Source: Planctomycetaceae bacterium (lineage in GTDB: Bacteria; Planctomycetota; Planctomycetia; Planctomycetales; Planctomycetaceae). Taken from it: a DNA stretch of 64,000 bases. Location of the stretch: contig JANSXP010000041.1 of assembly GCA_024742875.1 (NCBI GenBank), forward strand, positions 1-64,000, written 5' to 3'. The notes under the pieces are model-generated. The model was given only the letters and a program-made list of their open reading frames with translations, was not told the origin of the DNA and ran no database searches. This document shows, piece by piece, positions 27,611 through 38,972 of the stretch (positions within the stretch are counted from its first letter, which is position 1; each line of letters begins with the position of its first letter). The position numbers were made by a program, and so were the translations under genes.

Positions 27611-28077
27611 GTTCTTCCTCCGAACGGATCACAAAAGATGCGTTCGAGATCCTGACGAAGCGACCGTTCAACAAGCGATATCGGATTTCACGTATTGGCC
27701 CCATCGACGCTTCCGGGTGGGGGAGTTTGTAACAAGTCGAGGTCCACCAACGACTTGAACAAATGGGTGCCAATGCGGGCTGCCTAACCTAAACATCCGA
27801 ACGACCCGACGCCATCGGATATCTTTGCCCAGCCGTCCTAAACTGCGAAAAAGTGCGTGTTAGGCGGAAAAACACGATTCGTCGGCAATCGTCGAGGCCA
27901 CAACCGGCATTCAACAGCAACGCCCCGCAAATGGGCGTTGTCGCCCAATATCCGCGCATGAAAAAAGGTGGGAAGGACAAGTCCTTCCCACCTTCCGCCG
28001 ATTTCTGCAAAAGCAGACTCACGGCAGGAGCTTCCCGCTCGGGCTACACACCCATGTGAGCGGGAACAGGCGAGACT
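27611..28077. other. 467-bp intergenic region between amt and the coiled-coil gene
   Basis: No gene is supported. It holds the amt terminator (27961-27994). An inverted repeat CAAGTCG/CGACTTG (27733-27739 and 27751-27757) lies about 120 bp upstream of the coiled-coil gene and is a possible operator. An 8-bp inverted repeat CAACGCCC/GGGCGTTG (27918-27925 and 27933-27940) has a 7-nt spacer. Confidence 0.45.
27961..27994 (-). terminator. rho-independent terminator of amt
   Basis: On the minus strand a perfect 11-bp stem (GGTGGGAAGGA/TCCTTCCCACC, 27992-27982 and 27977-27967) with a 4-nt loop is followed by six T. It lies about 85 bp past the amt stop. Confidence 0.9.
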
Positions 28078-29568
28078 CTAAGGATTGACGGTGGCGGCTA
28101 CAGGAGCGACACCAGTGCCCGATGGATAGGCAGGCATACCGTGCTCAACCATGTCCAATCCTTCAATTTCTTCTGCTTCCGATACTCGCAGCAAACCGCA
28201 TGCCTTAAGGGCGATGAAGAGTGCAAACATCGTGACGAATGCCCAGGCACAGATGATGGCGGTCGACTGCACCTGCACCATGATGTATTCCATGCGTGTC
28301 AGTGTGATCTCAGCACCATCAGCTCCAGCGATGACAGGCATTGAAGTTCCAAAGATTCCCGTGGCAATACCGCCCCACACACCGCAGATGCCGTGTACTG
28401 GGAACGCACCCACCGGGTCGTCGATTTTCAGTTTGTCGAGCAGCAGGATGCCGCTGAAGACCAGCACGCCAGAGACAGCTCCGATGATCAGAGCACTGCC
28501 CTGAGTCACCTGGTCACAGTTGGCCGTGATGCCGACCAGACCAGCCAGAGCACCGTTGAGTGCCATGGACAGATCAGGCTTCTTGAACATGATCCAGGAC
28601 AGGATCATGGAGACAACGGCACCAACAGCGGCAGACAGCGTGGTAGTAAGAGCAATGTAGGTGGTCGCTTCTGCGTTGGCAGCACCTGAGTAAGTCAGCT
28701 GGCTTCCGGGGTTAAATCCGTACCAACCCACCCACAGGATGAAGACGCCAAGAGCAGCCAGTGGCATGTTGTGTCCCAGCATCGGCTGAGATTTTCCGTC
28801 TTTGGAATAACGTCCAATTCTTGGTCCCAGCACCATGGCACCGGCCAGGCCGGCAAAACCACCGACCGCGTGAACAACGACAGAACCAGCGAAGTCAGCG
28901 AAACCCCAGGACGCCAGAACACCGCCGCCCCACTTCCACATACCGCTGATCGGATAAACCAGACCCGTCAGAACGGCACTGTAGAACAGGTATCCAGAGA
29001 ACTTCATTCGACCGGCCACAGCACCGGAAACGATGGTGGCAGCAGTCGCAGCGAAGGCCACCTGGAACATGAAGTCGGCACTGGCACTCCAGCCATAGGC
29101 CAGGTCAGGCGTGGTGTCACGAGCCACCCAGGGACCCGCGTAGCCAAACCAGGCACCTTCGTAGTCGCCACCTGGGTACATCAGTCCCCAGCCAACAAAC
29201 AAATAGAGGATAACGCCGATTCCCAGGTCCATCACATTCTTAAACAGAATGTTGACGGCATTCTTGGAAGCGTTGAAGCCAACCTCAACCATCGCGAAAC
29301 CGGCCTGCATGAACAGAACCAGCACGGCGCAGATGAGCATGATCAGTGAGTTGATCGTGTAGTCCAGCTCGGCCTTTTCGTAGTACTCGGGAGCAGCAGC
29401 CGCTTCTTCGGCTTCTTCGGCTTCTTCGCCCTCAGGTGCCGCAGCTTCCTGCGTATCGTCGGCCGGCACTTCATCAAATGCGACCGCCTGAGTACTGCCC
29501 ATCACCATCAGGACAAGTGCCAGCGGCAGCAGCCAGCTTAGTCCCTTAAAAGAACTCATTGATTTCAT
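28078..29568 (-). CDS. amt: ammonium transporter (Amt/MEP/Rh family)
   Basis: The 496-residue product has a signal peptide (about 1-30). An acidic Glu/Ala-rich extracytoplasmic extension (about 32-62) then precedes the 11-helix Amt core. Family hallmarks are present: FMQAGFAMVEVGFNASKN, the pore histidines in GSVVVHAVGG and FPVHGICGVWGG, and LGHNMPLAALGVFILW. It carries ammonium across the cytoplasmic membrane. No glnK/PII gene is adjacent, which differs from the usual amt-glnK pair. The GGAGG before ATG 29568 supports that start; ATG 29559 is possible. A strong terminator follows, so the gene is monocistronic. Confidence 0.97.
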   Translation of the reverse strand: MKSMSSFKGLSWLLPLALVLMVMGSTQAVAFDEVPADDTQEAAAPEGEEAEEAEEAAAAPEYYEKAELDYTINSLIMLICAVLVLFMQAGFAMVEVGFNASKNAVNILFKNVMDLGIGVILYLFVGWGLMYPGGDYEGAWFGYAGPWVARDTTPDLAYGWSASADFMFQVAFAATAATIVSGAVAGRMKFSGYLFYSAVLTGLVYPISGMWKWGGGVLASWGFADFAGSVVVHAVGGFAGLAGAMVLGPRIGRYSKDGKSQPMLGHNMPLAALGVFILWVGWYGFNPGSQLTYSGAANAEATTYIALTTTLSAAVGAVVSMILSWIMFKKPDLSMALNGALAGLVGITANCDQVTQGSALIIGAVSGVLVFSGILLLDKLKIDDPVGAFPVHGICGVWGGIATGIFGTSMPVIAGADGAEITLTRMEYIMVQVQSTAIICAWAFVTMFALFIALKACGLLRVSEAEEIEGLDMVEHGMPAYPSGTGVAPVAATVNP

Positions 29569-30114
29569 GTTCGCCTGTCCTCCGGATTCTTTCCGACTCT
29601 GCAGATGAATTACTTGCGTTCGTCACTTTCAGAACGTCGTCGGTCGCCTTGAAAGCAAGCAGCGCGCCGAAATGCCCCTGGAAAGCGGCTAGACGGCGGC
29701 AGTTCGCGCAAAACCCAGTATTTTCGCTGGTCAATCGAGTTGTAAATTCAACAATTCCCTTTCACTCATCGTGGATGTTTCGCGTTGTTGCCGGATTCAG
29801 GCGCGGCTGTGCTTATCCGTTCAGCAGGACACAAAATGTGAAAATCGGCAAAAGGTCGATATCCGCCGACCCACACAGCGAATGCCTGAACGCGCCGGAA
29901 AAATCGGAGCAGTCGTTACGGACCGGATCTGTCAACGGTCGATAATTCTGTTACCTCAGCCGCCACGGGTTCCGTGGTTGGTGGCGGAAACTTCCTGTCT
30001 GGCAATGAGTTAGGTGCAGCGGTCGCCCAACACACGTCTTGACAGGAAATTCTCATTCAAATAGCCTCGTCGGCCTGTCCCCCGACAGATCCGTGAAGCG
30101 AATGGAGTCGCTCG
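29569..30114. other. 546-bp divergent region between amt and the aminotransferase
   Basis: Short frames here have no coding character. A nested inverted repeat CCGCCAC...GTGGCGG (29960-29966 and 29981-29987), with an inner CCACGG/CCGTGG, lies about 130 bp before the aminotransferase. It may form a leader hairpin. I could not assign promoters or a sigma54-type site for amt. Confidence 0.4.
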
Positions 30115-31320
<1,206 letters not shown>

Positions 31321-31387
31321 AAACGGGCGGCTGAACGACGCGATGCTGAAACACGGGGGCGGTGTAAAGCGGCAGACCGGACAGACG

Positions 31388-32026
31388 CTATCGCGTCAGC
31401 TTCAGCAACTGGAACGACTGATGACGGGGACCAGGCAACTGGTCCCCTTTTTCGTCGACAATTGTCAGCTGCCAGCCACTGTCTGTCGCCAGTTTTACGA
31501 AGCCTTCCAGCGCGTAGCGTCCCATGTCGCCCAGCCACGCCTGCCCGTCATCAGCCAGCATCCGGCTGAGCGTATCCAGCACCGGCTGGTGGTTGTTGCG
31601 ATCGTAGAGAACATCACTGCCAAAGATCAGATCGAACGACTGATCCGACGGCGCTTTCCAGTCCAGGACCAGCCCCTGCGGATCGTCGATGCCATTGCGA
31701 CGTGCGTTCGCCAGCGCCTGCGCCACCGCCGGCTCAGAATAGTCGCTGTATGTGACATTCAGGCCGTGCAGTTCGGCCGCGATTCCCGGCAGGCCCACCC
31801 CACAGCCGATTTCCAGTGCTGTCGTTGGGGACGGCCATTCGTGAGCGACAATCAGTTCGGCCGTATGGGGTGCCGCCGCCCAAACAAGACACCAGTACGG
31901 ATCAGACGCCCCCTGATCTTCCTGGCCGGCATCCACAGCAGCCGACAGAACCTGTTCCGGGTCGGCGGGAATCCGCAGTGTGATTTCGCGTCCTGCCACG
32001 CTGTGGCTGACAGACTTGTATTCCAT
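31388..32026 (-). CDS. class I SAM-dependent methyltransferase (METTL/protein-lysine type)
   Basis: ATG 32026 gives 212 residues beginning MEYKSVSHSVAGREITLRIP. A longer frame to 32158 adds 44 residues of uncertain status. The SAM-binding motif ALEIGCGVGLPGIAAEL and acidic YSDYSEPA are clear. FDLIFGSDVLYDRNNHQPVL resembles the D/N-x-x-Y motif of METTL21-type lysine methyltransferases. It probably methylates a protein lysine or a small molecule, with the acceptor unknown. It is isolated on the minus strand, converging on the aminotransferase. Confidence 0.85.
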   Translation of the reverse strand: MEYKSVSHSVAGREITLRIPADPEQVLSAAVDAGQEDQGASDPYWCLVWAAAPHTAELIVAHEWPSPTTALEIGCGVGLPGIAAELHGLNVTYSDYSEPAVAQALANARRNGIDDPQGLVLDWKAPSDQSFDLIFGSDVLYDRNNHQPVLDTLSRMLADDGQAWLGDMGRYALEGFVKLATDSGWQLTIVDEKGDQLPGPRHQSFQLLKLTR

Positions 32027-32303
32027 AATGGATTCCAACAGGCGTTCTTCACGCTGAACCGTTCCGATCCTGACGGACACAGTGTACAGCGTCTCGTCAG
32101 CAGACGCAGGGGATGCCCGTCGGTTGTCAGTTTTCGCCGTCAAACGTTGCATTCCCACACGGCAGCAGCGAGACTGCAGCGTTGCGGTTGGACTCCCGCC
32201 TGGTGCTGCTCGCTGAGCCCCCTGAGGTTTGGTCCCGCCATTCGTCTGACTGCAGCGTCCAGAAACTGTTCAAGCGTTCTGTCCCCCGGAACAAGGCCCC
32301 ACC

Positions 32304-35300
32304 ATGCGACTTGTGGACTGGCTCCGCCAACGCCGAATTCACCCTCAACGCCGGCCTCGTCAACATCACCTGCGACGTCGCTACCGTCGCTTAGCCCCCT
32401 GTGATGCGTCCGCAGAATCTCTGGAAGACCGCGCCCTGCTGGCGACGCTGACGGTCACCAACACGGACGACAGCGGTGCCGGTTCTCTGCGAGCAGCCAT
32501 CGACGCGTCCAATGCGTCTGCCATCGAGGACGACACCATCACGTTTCAGATTCCCGGGACCGGTCCGCACGTGATCGCCCTGCAATCTCCCCTGCCAGCG
32601 GTCCGCGACACAGTTGTGATTGATGGCACCAGCCAGACGGGCTATGTGGATGCTCCGCGAATTTTTATCAGCGGCGCCATGGCGGGCAGCGGCGATGGCC
32701 TGAACATCCAGGCATCGGGCAGTGTGATTCGGGGACTGGGCATCACGGACTTTGCAGGAAACGGCATTCAGGTCCGCGACGCGAACAACGTGCGGCTGCT
32801 GGGCAATCACATTGGGCTGGATGCTGACGGCGTGACGGCCGCAGGCAACGCTGGACATGGCATCCTGCTGGAATCCGGCGCACTGCAGGGCGACAACCCG
32901 GTGCTCATGTTTCTGGTGGACACGTCCGGCAGTGTGACGGCCCAGTTTTCCGGTTCTCCGGTGGGTGATCTGAACAACGATGGCCTGTCCAACACCATCA
33001 TCGATGCCTCCATTGCCGGTCTGACGGCGGCCGTCGAGCGGTTAATCGCGCAGGGCCGCGGTTCGTCAGTGGCGGTGGGGATCGAAAACTTCGACATGGA
33101 CCTGGTCACGCCGGGCACACAGCTGACCACATTCCCGTCTGCTGATACCAACAACAACGGCGTGTCGGATGTGATAGACATTCTGCGGCGCCTGAACACC
33201 ACCGTCGACGGCATTCGCTATGACCCGTTCCATCCCAATCTGGCCAAAGCGGTCGACTTTTTCACAACACTCAACGTGCCGGCTGGAAACGGCAATCTGG
33301 TGGTGGTCTCAGACGGCTACATCGGCGTCAACCGCACGGCACTGGCCGACCTGGAAGCCATGAACGTCCGCCGCCGGGGGATTGCTGTGGGCGCGCGATC
33401 AAATCTGGCGACGATGCAGATTATTGATGCAGAGGCCGTGCAGGTGACCTCCACCGATGAACTGCGGGACGCCGCGCTGTCCATTATTTCCGGCTCCGCA
33501 GGCGCGGCCGCTCTGACGATTGGCGGGCCTGCTGCTGATGCCACCAATGTGATCGCTTACAACGCCATGGCGGGGATTCGCATCGCCTCTGCGGATGCTA
33601 TTGGCAATCGGATCTCGGGCAACGCCATTTTTGCCAACGGAAGTCTGGGGATCGATCTTGGTCCCGAAGGTATTTCACTCAACGATTTTGATGACTCCGA
33701 CAGTGGCACGAACGATCTGACCAACTATCCGTGGATCACATCCGTTGTGGAGCTTGACGGACGAACCTACGTTCGCGGGATTATTCAGGCGCTGCCCGCG
33801 ACCACCTACTCCATCGAACTGTTTCGCAGTCCGACGGCGGACGGCTCCGGCTTCGGGGAAGGGCGGCACTATTTAACAACGCTGACGACCACTACAAACG
33901 CAGGGGGGACCGGCGCATTTGACTATGACTTTGCCGGACTGACAGACAGCGATGTGATTTCTGCCACGACCACCGACCCGGACGGCAATACGTCCGAATT
34001 CTCCCGCGCCCGGCCGGTGGACCCCTCCGATCCCTTTGCCGACGCGGTCATCAGCTACGACCCAACTGACATCTCCCGCGTGGTCTATTTCAACCACACC
34101 AATGCTGACGTCCTGCTGGGCCCCGGAATGCCGGCAGAGCCGTTTCAAAATCGCACCACGGCCGATTCACTGGCGAGCATCATCGATGCCCCGTCCGCTC
34201 GTGCCCTCGAAGACGATACGCCGCAGACAAACGTGTGGGTCAGCGGACGTGATCTGGCGCTGGACTTTGACCTGCGGGGCGAGTTTCTGTTGACCACGTT
34301 TCATTTCTGGAACGACTTCGACGAATCATTCGATGTCGACAGCATCACGCTGCAGTTCTTCGACGAAGGTCGCAATCCGGTGGGCGGGGCGTTTGAATTC
34401 TCACCGCGTCGGGGCGGCAGTGGCAGCAATCCCGTTGCGGCAGAAAACTTTGACCTGTCTCTGGAAGCCCCCGTGAGATACGCCAGCGTGCTGCTGAGCG
34501 GCAGCAACGGCGAAGTTGACTTCAACAACATCGGGTTCTCTGCGGCGGACTCGTCCGGCGGTCTGCCCACACACCCGGCTTTCACCAACCCCGATGACGC
34601 CCTGGAAGCGCCCAACTATCCGGCCAGCGGGGATGCTGGTCTGCCGGGCAGTGTGGCTCTGGGAGCCGGCGGGCTGCTGAACGTGGAATTCATTGACAAC
34701 CGGCTGCTGAACACCGGAGATCGTCAGTTTGATCTGCAGATTTATGAGGCCGACCCGGAAGCCGAGGCCACCCGTGTGGCTGTGCGTCCCACGGCCGCCA
34801 CGCGTCCGCTGCTGGCCGATTATCCGGATCCCGATGGCGACGGCTATCTGGACGTCGGAACTGTTGCCGGTGGACTCAGTTATGTGGACCTGGACGCCGT
34901 CTTTCCCGGTTTTGCCGCGGGCGCTTTGGTCTTTGACGCCGTGCAGCTGATTGACCGCCCCGATCAGGGCAACCGTAATGGAGACACGGCCGGGGCGGAC
35001 ATCGATGCCGTCGTGGCGTTGGCGTTTCAAAGTCTCAACGGAGATTTTGAAGTGACCCAAACGGGCATCAACACTCTGGTCAGCGAGTCGGGCCTGACCG
35101 ACACGTTCAGCGTCGTGCTGACCGTACAGCCAGAATCTGCCGTCGTGCTGGATCTGTCTGTGGATCTGCCTGGTGAGGCGAGGCTGGATAAATCGACACT
35201 GACGTTCACACCGGCCGACTGGGACATTCCGCAGATCGTGACGGTTTCGGCCATTGACGAACTGCGGGACGACGGCGATCAGGTGGCCTTTGTGACGATT

Positions 35301-38300
35301 GCGGTCAACAGCCAGACGACGGATGGTCGCTATGCCGCGCGGGCGGACAAGTCTGTTCCCGTGATTGTCACGGACAACGACACACTGGGAATCAGCGTGA
35401 GCAAATCACAGGCGCTGGTTTCCGAATCCGGCACCACGGATGTCATTACCGTGGTTCTCAACAGCGAGCCCGCCTCTGATGTGGTTCTGAATGTCGCCAG
35501 CGGCGATCCGGACGAAGTTGATGTTTCCCCAGCCGAGCTGACATTCACACCGCTGAACTGGCTGGTGCCCCAAACACTGGAATTTCTGGGGAAGGACGAC
35601 TTCAACACTGACGGCAACCAGCTGGTACCCGTCACAATCCGCGTGAATCCACTGGCATCGGACAATCAGTACGATGATGTTGCTGACCTGCAGATTGACG
35701 TGACCAATGCGGACGACGACGTCCCCGGACTGGTGGTCGTGCAGTCAGACGGTACGACATCGTCGCGGGAGTCCGGCACACCCGACTCGTTTCTGATTCG
35801 GCTGACCACCCAGCCGGTGGCCAACGTGCGAATCTTCGTTTCTTCTGTGGATGAAACAAACGCCACGGTCTCCGCCGACACCGTGCTGCTCACTCCCACT
35901 ACCTGGAACACGGGCGTTTCCGTGGACGTTGTCGCTGTGGATGACGTGTTTGTGGATGGCACAAACACCAGTCAGATTCAGCTGTCCGTGGATGATGCCA
36001 ACAGTGACGACTTTTATGACGACGTGGCGGATCAGCTCTTTACCGTCGAGACCACGGACGACGATGAGCCAGGATTTGTCATCAACAATCGCAACGTCAC
36101 GATTTCAGAACAGGACTCCACCCAGGTGTCTGTGATTCTCGCCAGTGCCCCGGTGGAAGACGTGGTGATCAGCGTCAGCACCAATGATGCGGGTGAAGCC
36201 ACAGTCTCACCTTCGCAGCTGGTCTTCACTCCGGAAAACTGGGGCATACCGCACGTTGTTACCATCACGGGCGTGGCCGACCTGGTTGTCGACAGTCCAC
36301 AGACAGTCACGATCAGTTTGAATATCGATGACGACGCCAGCGACCCGCAGTTTACTCCGCTGGCCAGTCAGGAAGTCAGTGTCACCGTCACCAACAGCGA
36401 CGAGCCCGGATTTCGCTATTCGCACACTGGCGGCAACACCACCACGTCAGAATTCGGCGTCACCGACTCATTCACCGTCGAGCTGACGGGTAAGCCGGAA
36501 ACAGACGTCTCGATTGGTGTTTTGGCAACAGACGGCACCGAGGCAGCCATCAGTCGGCGACGGCTCACGTTTTCTCCTGGCAACTGGAACATTCCCCAGA
36601 CTGTCACCGTCACCGGCCAGAACGACTTCTTCATCGACGGTGATGTTACGTCGGACATTCTGCTGAGCATCGAAGACCACCTGAGTACGCCCGCATTTAC
36701 CGAGGTGCCCGACCAGACCGTCCGCGTCAAAAACATCGATGACGACCGAGCCGATCTGATCGTCACTCGCACAAATGTCACCGTGGACGAAGCGGGCGGC
36801 AGTGAAACCGTGTTTGTTTCACTGACCAGCCAGCCGCGGTCCAACGTGGTGCTGGTTCTGTCCTCTTCGGACACCAGCGAAGTGATCGTTCAGCCGACCG
36901 CCATCAACTTTCTGCCAGGTAACTGGAATGTTCCGCGGGCCATTTCTTTGCAGCCGGTCGCTGACGGCATCAACGACGGCAATCAGAATGCCACGGTTAC
37001 ACTGAGCGTCAATCCCGCCGCGACCGACGATGCTTTTGATGAACTGGGCGACCACTTCATCCACGTGCTGGCCAAAGACAACGACCTGTCGCGCGTGCAA
37101 AGCCCCACAGGCATCATTCACACGCCGCGTCCGACAATCACGATAACAGAGTTCCCCGGCGCCGAGTCATACGAAATCTGGCTGGAAAGCCTCGGCGGCG
37201 CGAACAACCCGGTGGCCAATCCCACCATCACAGGGACGTCGTATCTTCTGCCTGAAGATCTGCCTGGTGGGCGCTATCGCACGTGGGTGCGAACCAACCT
37301 GCCAGGCGGCTCACGTACCTCGTGGGATCAGGCCACATTTGTGGTCAGCCTGCGGCCGCAACTGCAGCCCATCGAAAACAACGGGCTGCGGCCTGAGCTG
37401 CAGTGGGATCCTGTGCCCGGCGCATCCGGTTACCGCGTTTACAGCAGCAATCTGACGTCCGGTGAGCAGGGCACCATCGATGAGATCACCACCGCAACGT
37501 CCTACGCGCCAGCGTCTGACCTGGGACTGGGACATCATCGGTTCTGGGTGCAGGCCATGGGCAGTGGGTTTCAGGCGTGGTCATCATTTGAAGACTATTT
37601 CATTGGCCCGACACCAACGAACGCCCTCACATCGACCATCAACGTGCGTCCCACGCTGACCTGGCAGACTGTGCCAGACACCGCGAGCGTTCGCCTTTAT
37701 GTGACCGGCCCGGGCGGCGTGGTGCTGGATGCCCGAGGGCTCAACGGTGACCAGTTCACACTTCCGTTCGATCTGGATCCCGGTCGGCATCGCTGGTGGC
37801 TGCAGCCGACACATACGTCCGGAAATGTGGGGCGATGGAGTCCGGCAGCTGAAGTCCACGTCGGTGGTCAGCCGCTCGTGCTTTCGCCCATCGCCGCAGA
37901 CAACACGGGCAGTCCGACATTCACCTGGACGCCCGTCGATGGTGCGGCCAGTTATGAGGTCTACTTCTACAACGTAAACACGCGGCAGATCGTTCATCGG
38001 GCCACAGGTCTGACCGCGACGCAGTGGACTTCATTTGCTGTGCCGGATGATGACTACCGTTTCTGGGTGCGGGCGTACGATGCTGACAACAATCCGGCGA
38101 TCTGGAGTCGAGCACAGAACGTCAGCGTTCAGGCGGCGACGGTCGCGGTGTCGACTATCCCGCTGGGACCGCTGGGTCCCACCTTTGATCGAACGCCCAC
38201 GTTTTCCTGGGATGCAGACGGCCCTGCCGGCAGTTATGACCTGCAGCTGTGGAATGAAAGCGAGACCATCGTTCAGGAGAGGCTCACATCCGCCAGCTGG

Positions 38301-38972
38301 ACACCAACGACCGATCTGACGGCCGGTCCGTGGCAGTGGGCCGTTCGTGCTCGCACGAACGACGGCGTAGGGCCGTGGGCATTCGCCTCTGTGGACACCT
38401 CGGCTCGACCACACGTGTTTGCCCCGATTGGCAGCGTCTCTCTGCAACCACTGTTCGAATGGACGCCGGTGGCGGGCGCGACGGGCTACATTCTGCACGT
38501 CGACAATCTCACCAGCGGCGCAACGGGAGTGGTGTCTGAGCAGCTCACGGGTACCAGTTGGTCGCCTGCCGAATCGTTTGACGCGGCCAGCTACCGCGTC
38601 TGGGTGCGGGCCCTGCGTGATGACGGCCCCCCTTCGCCCTGGAGCATTCAGCAGGACTTCACAGTTGCCCACCACCCGGCGGGCGAAGCCGACGACTGGC
38701 TCGAGTCGTCCGACTGGCTCGAGTCGTCCGACTGGCTGCAGCAGCGGCTCGCCCACTTGCGGCAGACACAAGACATCACGAAGCCGGCCAACACCGACTG
38801 GGCGAATTCGCCCGTCACAACAGACGGGACGTCCCGTGCACCATCAACGCCCGATCAGCCAGTCGGGAACGACACACGGCTGCTCGATGAATTGATGTCG
38901 CAGGTTGGCAGCTGGCCGCTGCTGGATCATCTCGACGCCCACGCGGTACCGCACGCTGGCAGTGGCGGTTAG
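32304..38972 (+). CDS. giant extracellular multidomain protein (beta-helix with inserted VWA, Calx-beta-like and Fn3-like repeats)
   Basis: The 2222-residue protein begins with an Arg/His-rich stretch and the planctomycete signature SLEDRALLA (39-47), a secretion-linked N-terminus. Residues about 50-470 form a right-handed parallel beta-helix (VTNTDDSGAGSLRAAID start). A VWA domain with DTSGS (from Asp206) is inserted at about 200-395. A carbohydrate-binding-like region follows (about 480-910). Six Calx-beta-like repeats with 'FTP-NW--PQ-V-V' cores occupy about 913-1595, and about six Fn3-like repeats 1600-2130. A C-terminal stretch is built from DWLESS copies. It is likely an adhesin or matrix protein. 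Its stop overlaps the convergent heme-protein stop by two bases. Confidence 0.92.
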   Translation: MRLVDWLRQRRIHPQRRPRQHHLRRRYRRLAPCDASAESLEDRALLATLTVTNTDDSGAGSLRAAIDASNASAIEDDTITFQIPGTGPHVIALQSPLPAVRDTVVIDGTSQTGYVDAPRIFISGAMAGSGDGLNIQASGSVIRGLGITDFAGNGIQVRDANNVRLLGNHIGLDADGVTAAGNAGHGILLESGALQGDNPVLMFLVDTSGSVTAQFSGSPVGDLNNDGLSNTIIDASIAGLTAAVERLIAQGRGSSVAVGIENFDMDLVTPGTQLTTFPSADTNNNGVSDVIDILRRLNTTVDGIRYDPFHPNLAKAVDFFTTLNVPAGNGNLVVVSDGYIGVNRTALADLEAMNVRRRGIAVGARSNLATMQIIDAEAVQVTSTDELRDAALSIISGSAGAAALTIGGPAADATNVIAYNAMAGIRIASADAIGNRISGNAIFANGSLGIDLGPEGISLNDFDDSDSGTNDLTNYPWITSVVELDGRTYVRGIIQALPATTYSIELFRSPTADGSGFGEGRHYLTTLTTTTNAGGTGAFDYDFAGLTDSDVISATTTDPDGNTSEFSRARPVDPSDPFADAVISYDPTDISRVVYFNHTNADVLLGPGMPAEPFQNRTTADSLASIIDAPSARALEDDTPQTNVWVSGRDLALDFDLRGEFLLTTFHFWNDFDESFDVDSITLQFFDEGRNPVGGAFEFSPRRGGSGSNPVAAENFDLSLEAPVRYASVLLSGSNGEVDFNNIGFSAADSSGGLPTHPAFTNPDDALEAPNYPASGDAGLPGSVALGAGGLLNVEFIDNRLLNTGDRQFDLQIYEADPEAEATRVAVRPTAATRPLLADYPDPDGDGYLDVGTVAGGLSYVDLDAVFPGFAAGALVFDAVQLIDRPDQGNRNGDTAGADIDAVVALAFQSLNGDFEVTQTGINTLVSESGLTDTFSVVLTVQPESAVVLDLSVDLPGEARLDKSTLTFTPADWDIPQIVTVSAIDELRDDGDQVAFVTIAVNSQTTDGRYAARADKSVPVIVTDNDTLGISVSKSQALVSESGTTDVITVVLNSEPASDVVLNVASGDPDEVDVSPAELTFTPLNWLVPQTLEFLGKDDFNTDGNQLVPVTIRVNPLASDNQYDDVADLQIDVTNADDDVPGLVVVQSDGTTSSRESGTPDSFLIRLTTQPVANVRIFVSSVDETNATVSADTVLLTPTTWNTGVSVDVVAVDDVFVDGTNTSQIQLSVDDANSDDFYDDVADQLFTVETTDDDEPGFVINNRNVTISEQDSTQVSVILASAPVEDVVISVSTNDAGEATVSPSQLVFTPENWGIPHVVTITGVADLVVDSPQTVTISLNIDDDASDPQFTPLASQEVSVTVTNSDEPGFRYSHTGGNTTTSEFGVTDSFTVELTGKPETDVSIGVLATDGTEAAISRRRLTFSPGNWNIPQTVTVTGQNDFFIDGDVTSDILLSIEDHLSTPAFTEVPDQTVRVKNIDDDRADLIVTRTNVTVDEAGGSETVFVSLTSQPRSNVVLVLSSSDTSEVIVQPTAINFLPGNWNVPRAISLQPVADGINDGNQNATVTLSVNPAATDDAFDELGDHFIHVLAKDNDLSRVQSPTGIIHTPRPTITITEFPGAESYEIWLESLGGANNPVANPTITGTSYLLPEDLPGGRYRTWVRTNLPGGSRTSWDQATFVVSLRPQLQPIENNGLRPELQWDPVPGASGYRVYSSNLTSGEQGTIDEITTATSYAPASDLGLGHHRFWVQAMGSGFQAWSSFEDYFIGPTPTNALTSTINVRPTLTWQTVPDTASVRLYVTGPGGVVLDARGLNGDQFTLPFDLDPGRHRWWLQPTHTSGNVGRWSPAAEVHVGGQPLVLSPIAADNTGSPTFTWTPVDGAASYEVYFYNVNTRQIVHRATGLTATQWTSFAVPDDDYRFWVRAYDADNNPAIWSRAQNVSVQAATVAVSTIPLGPLGPTFDRTPTFSWDADGPAGSYDLQLWNESETIVQERLTSASWTPTTDLTAGPWQWAVRARTNDGVGPWAFASVDTSARPHVFAPIGSVSLQPLFEWTPVAGATGYILHVDNLTSGATGVVSEQLTGTSWSPAESFDAASYRVWVRALRDDGPPSPWSIQQDFTVAHHPAGEADDWLESSDWLESSDWLQQRLAHLRQTQDITKPANTDWANSPVTTDGTSRAPSTPDQPVGNDTRLLDELMSQVGSWPLLDHLDAHAVPHAGSGG
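38694..38737 (+). repeat. 18-bp in-frame tandem repeat (DWLESS units)
   Basis: Two exact copies of an 18-bp unit (38694-38711, 38712-38729) and a partial third copy encode DWLESS-DWLESS-DW near the C-terminus of the giant protein. Confidence 0.95.
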
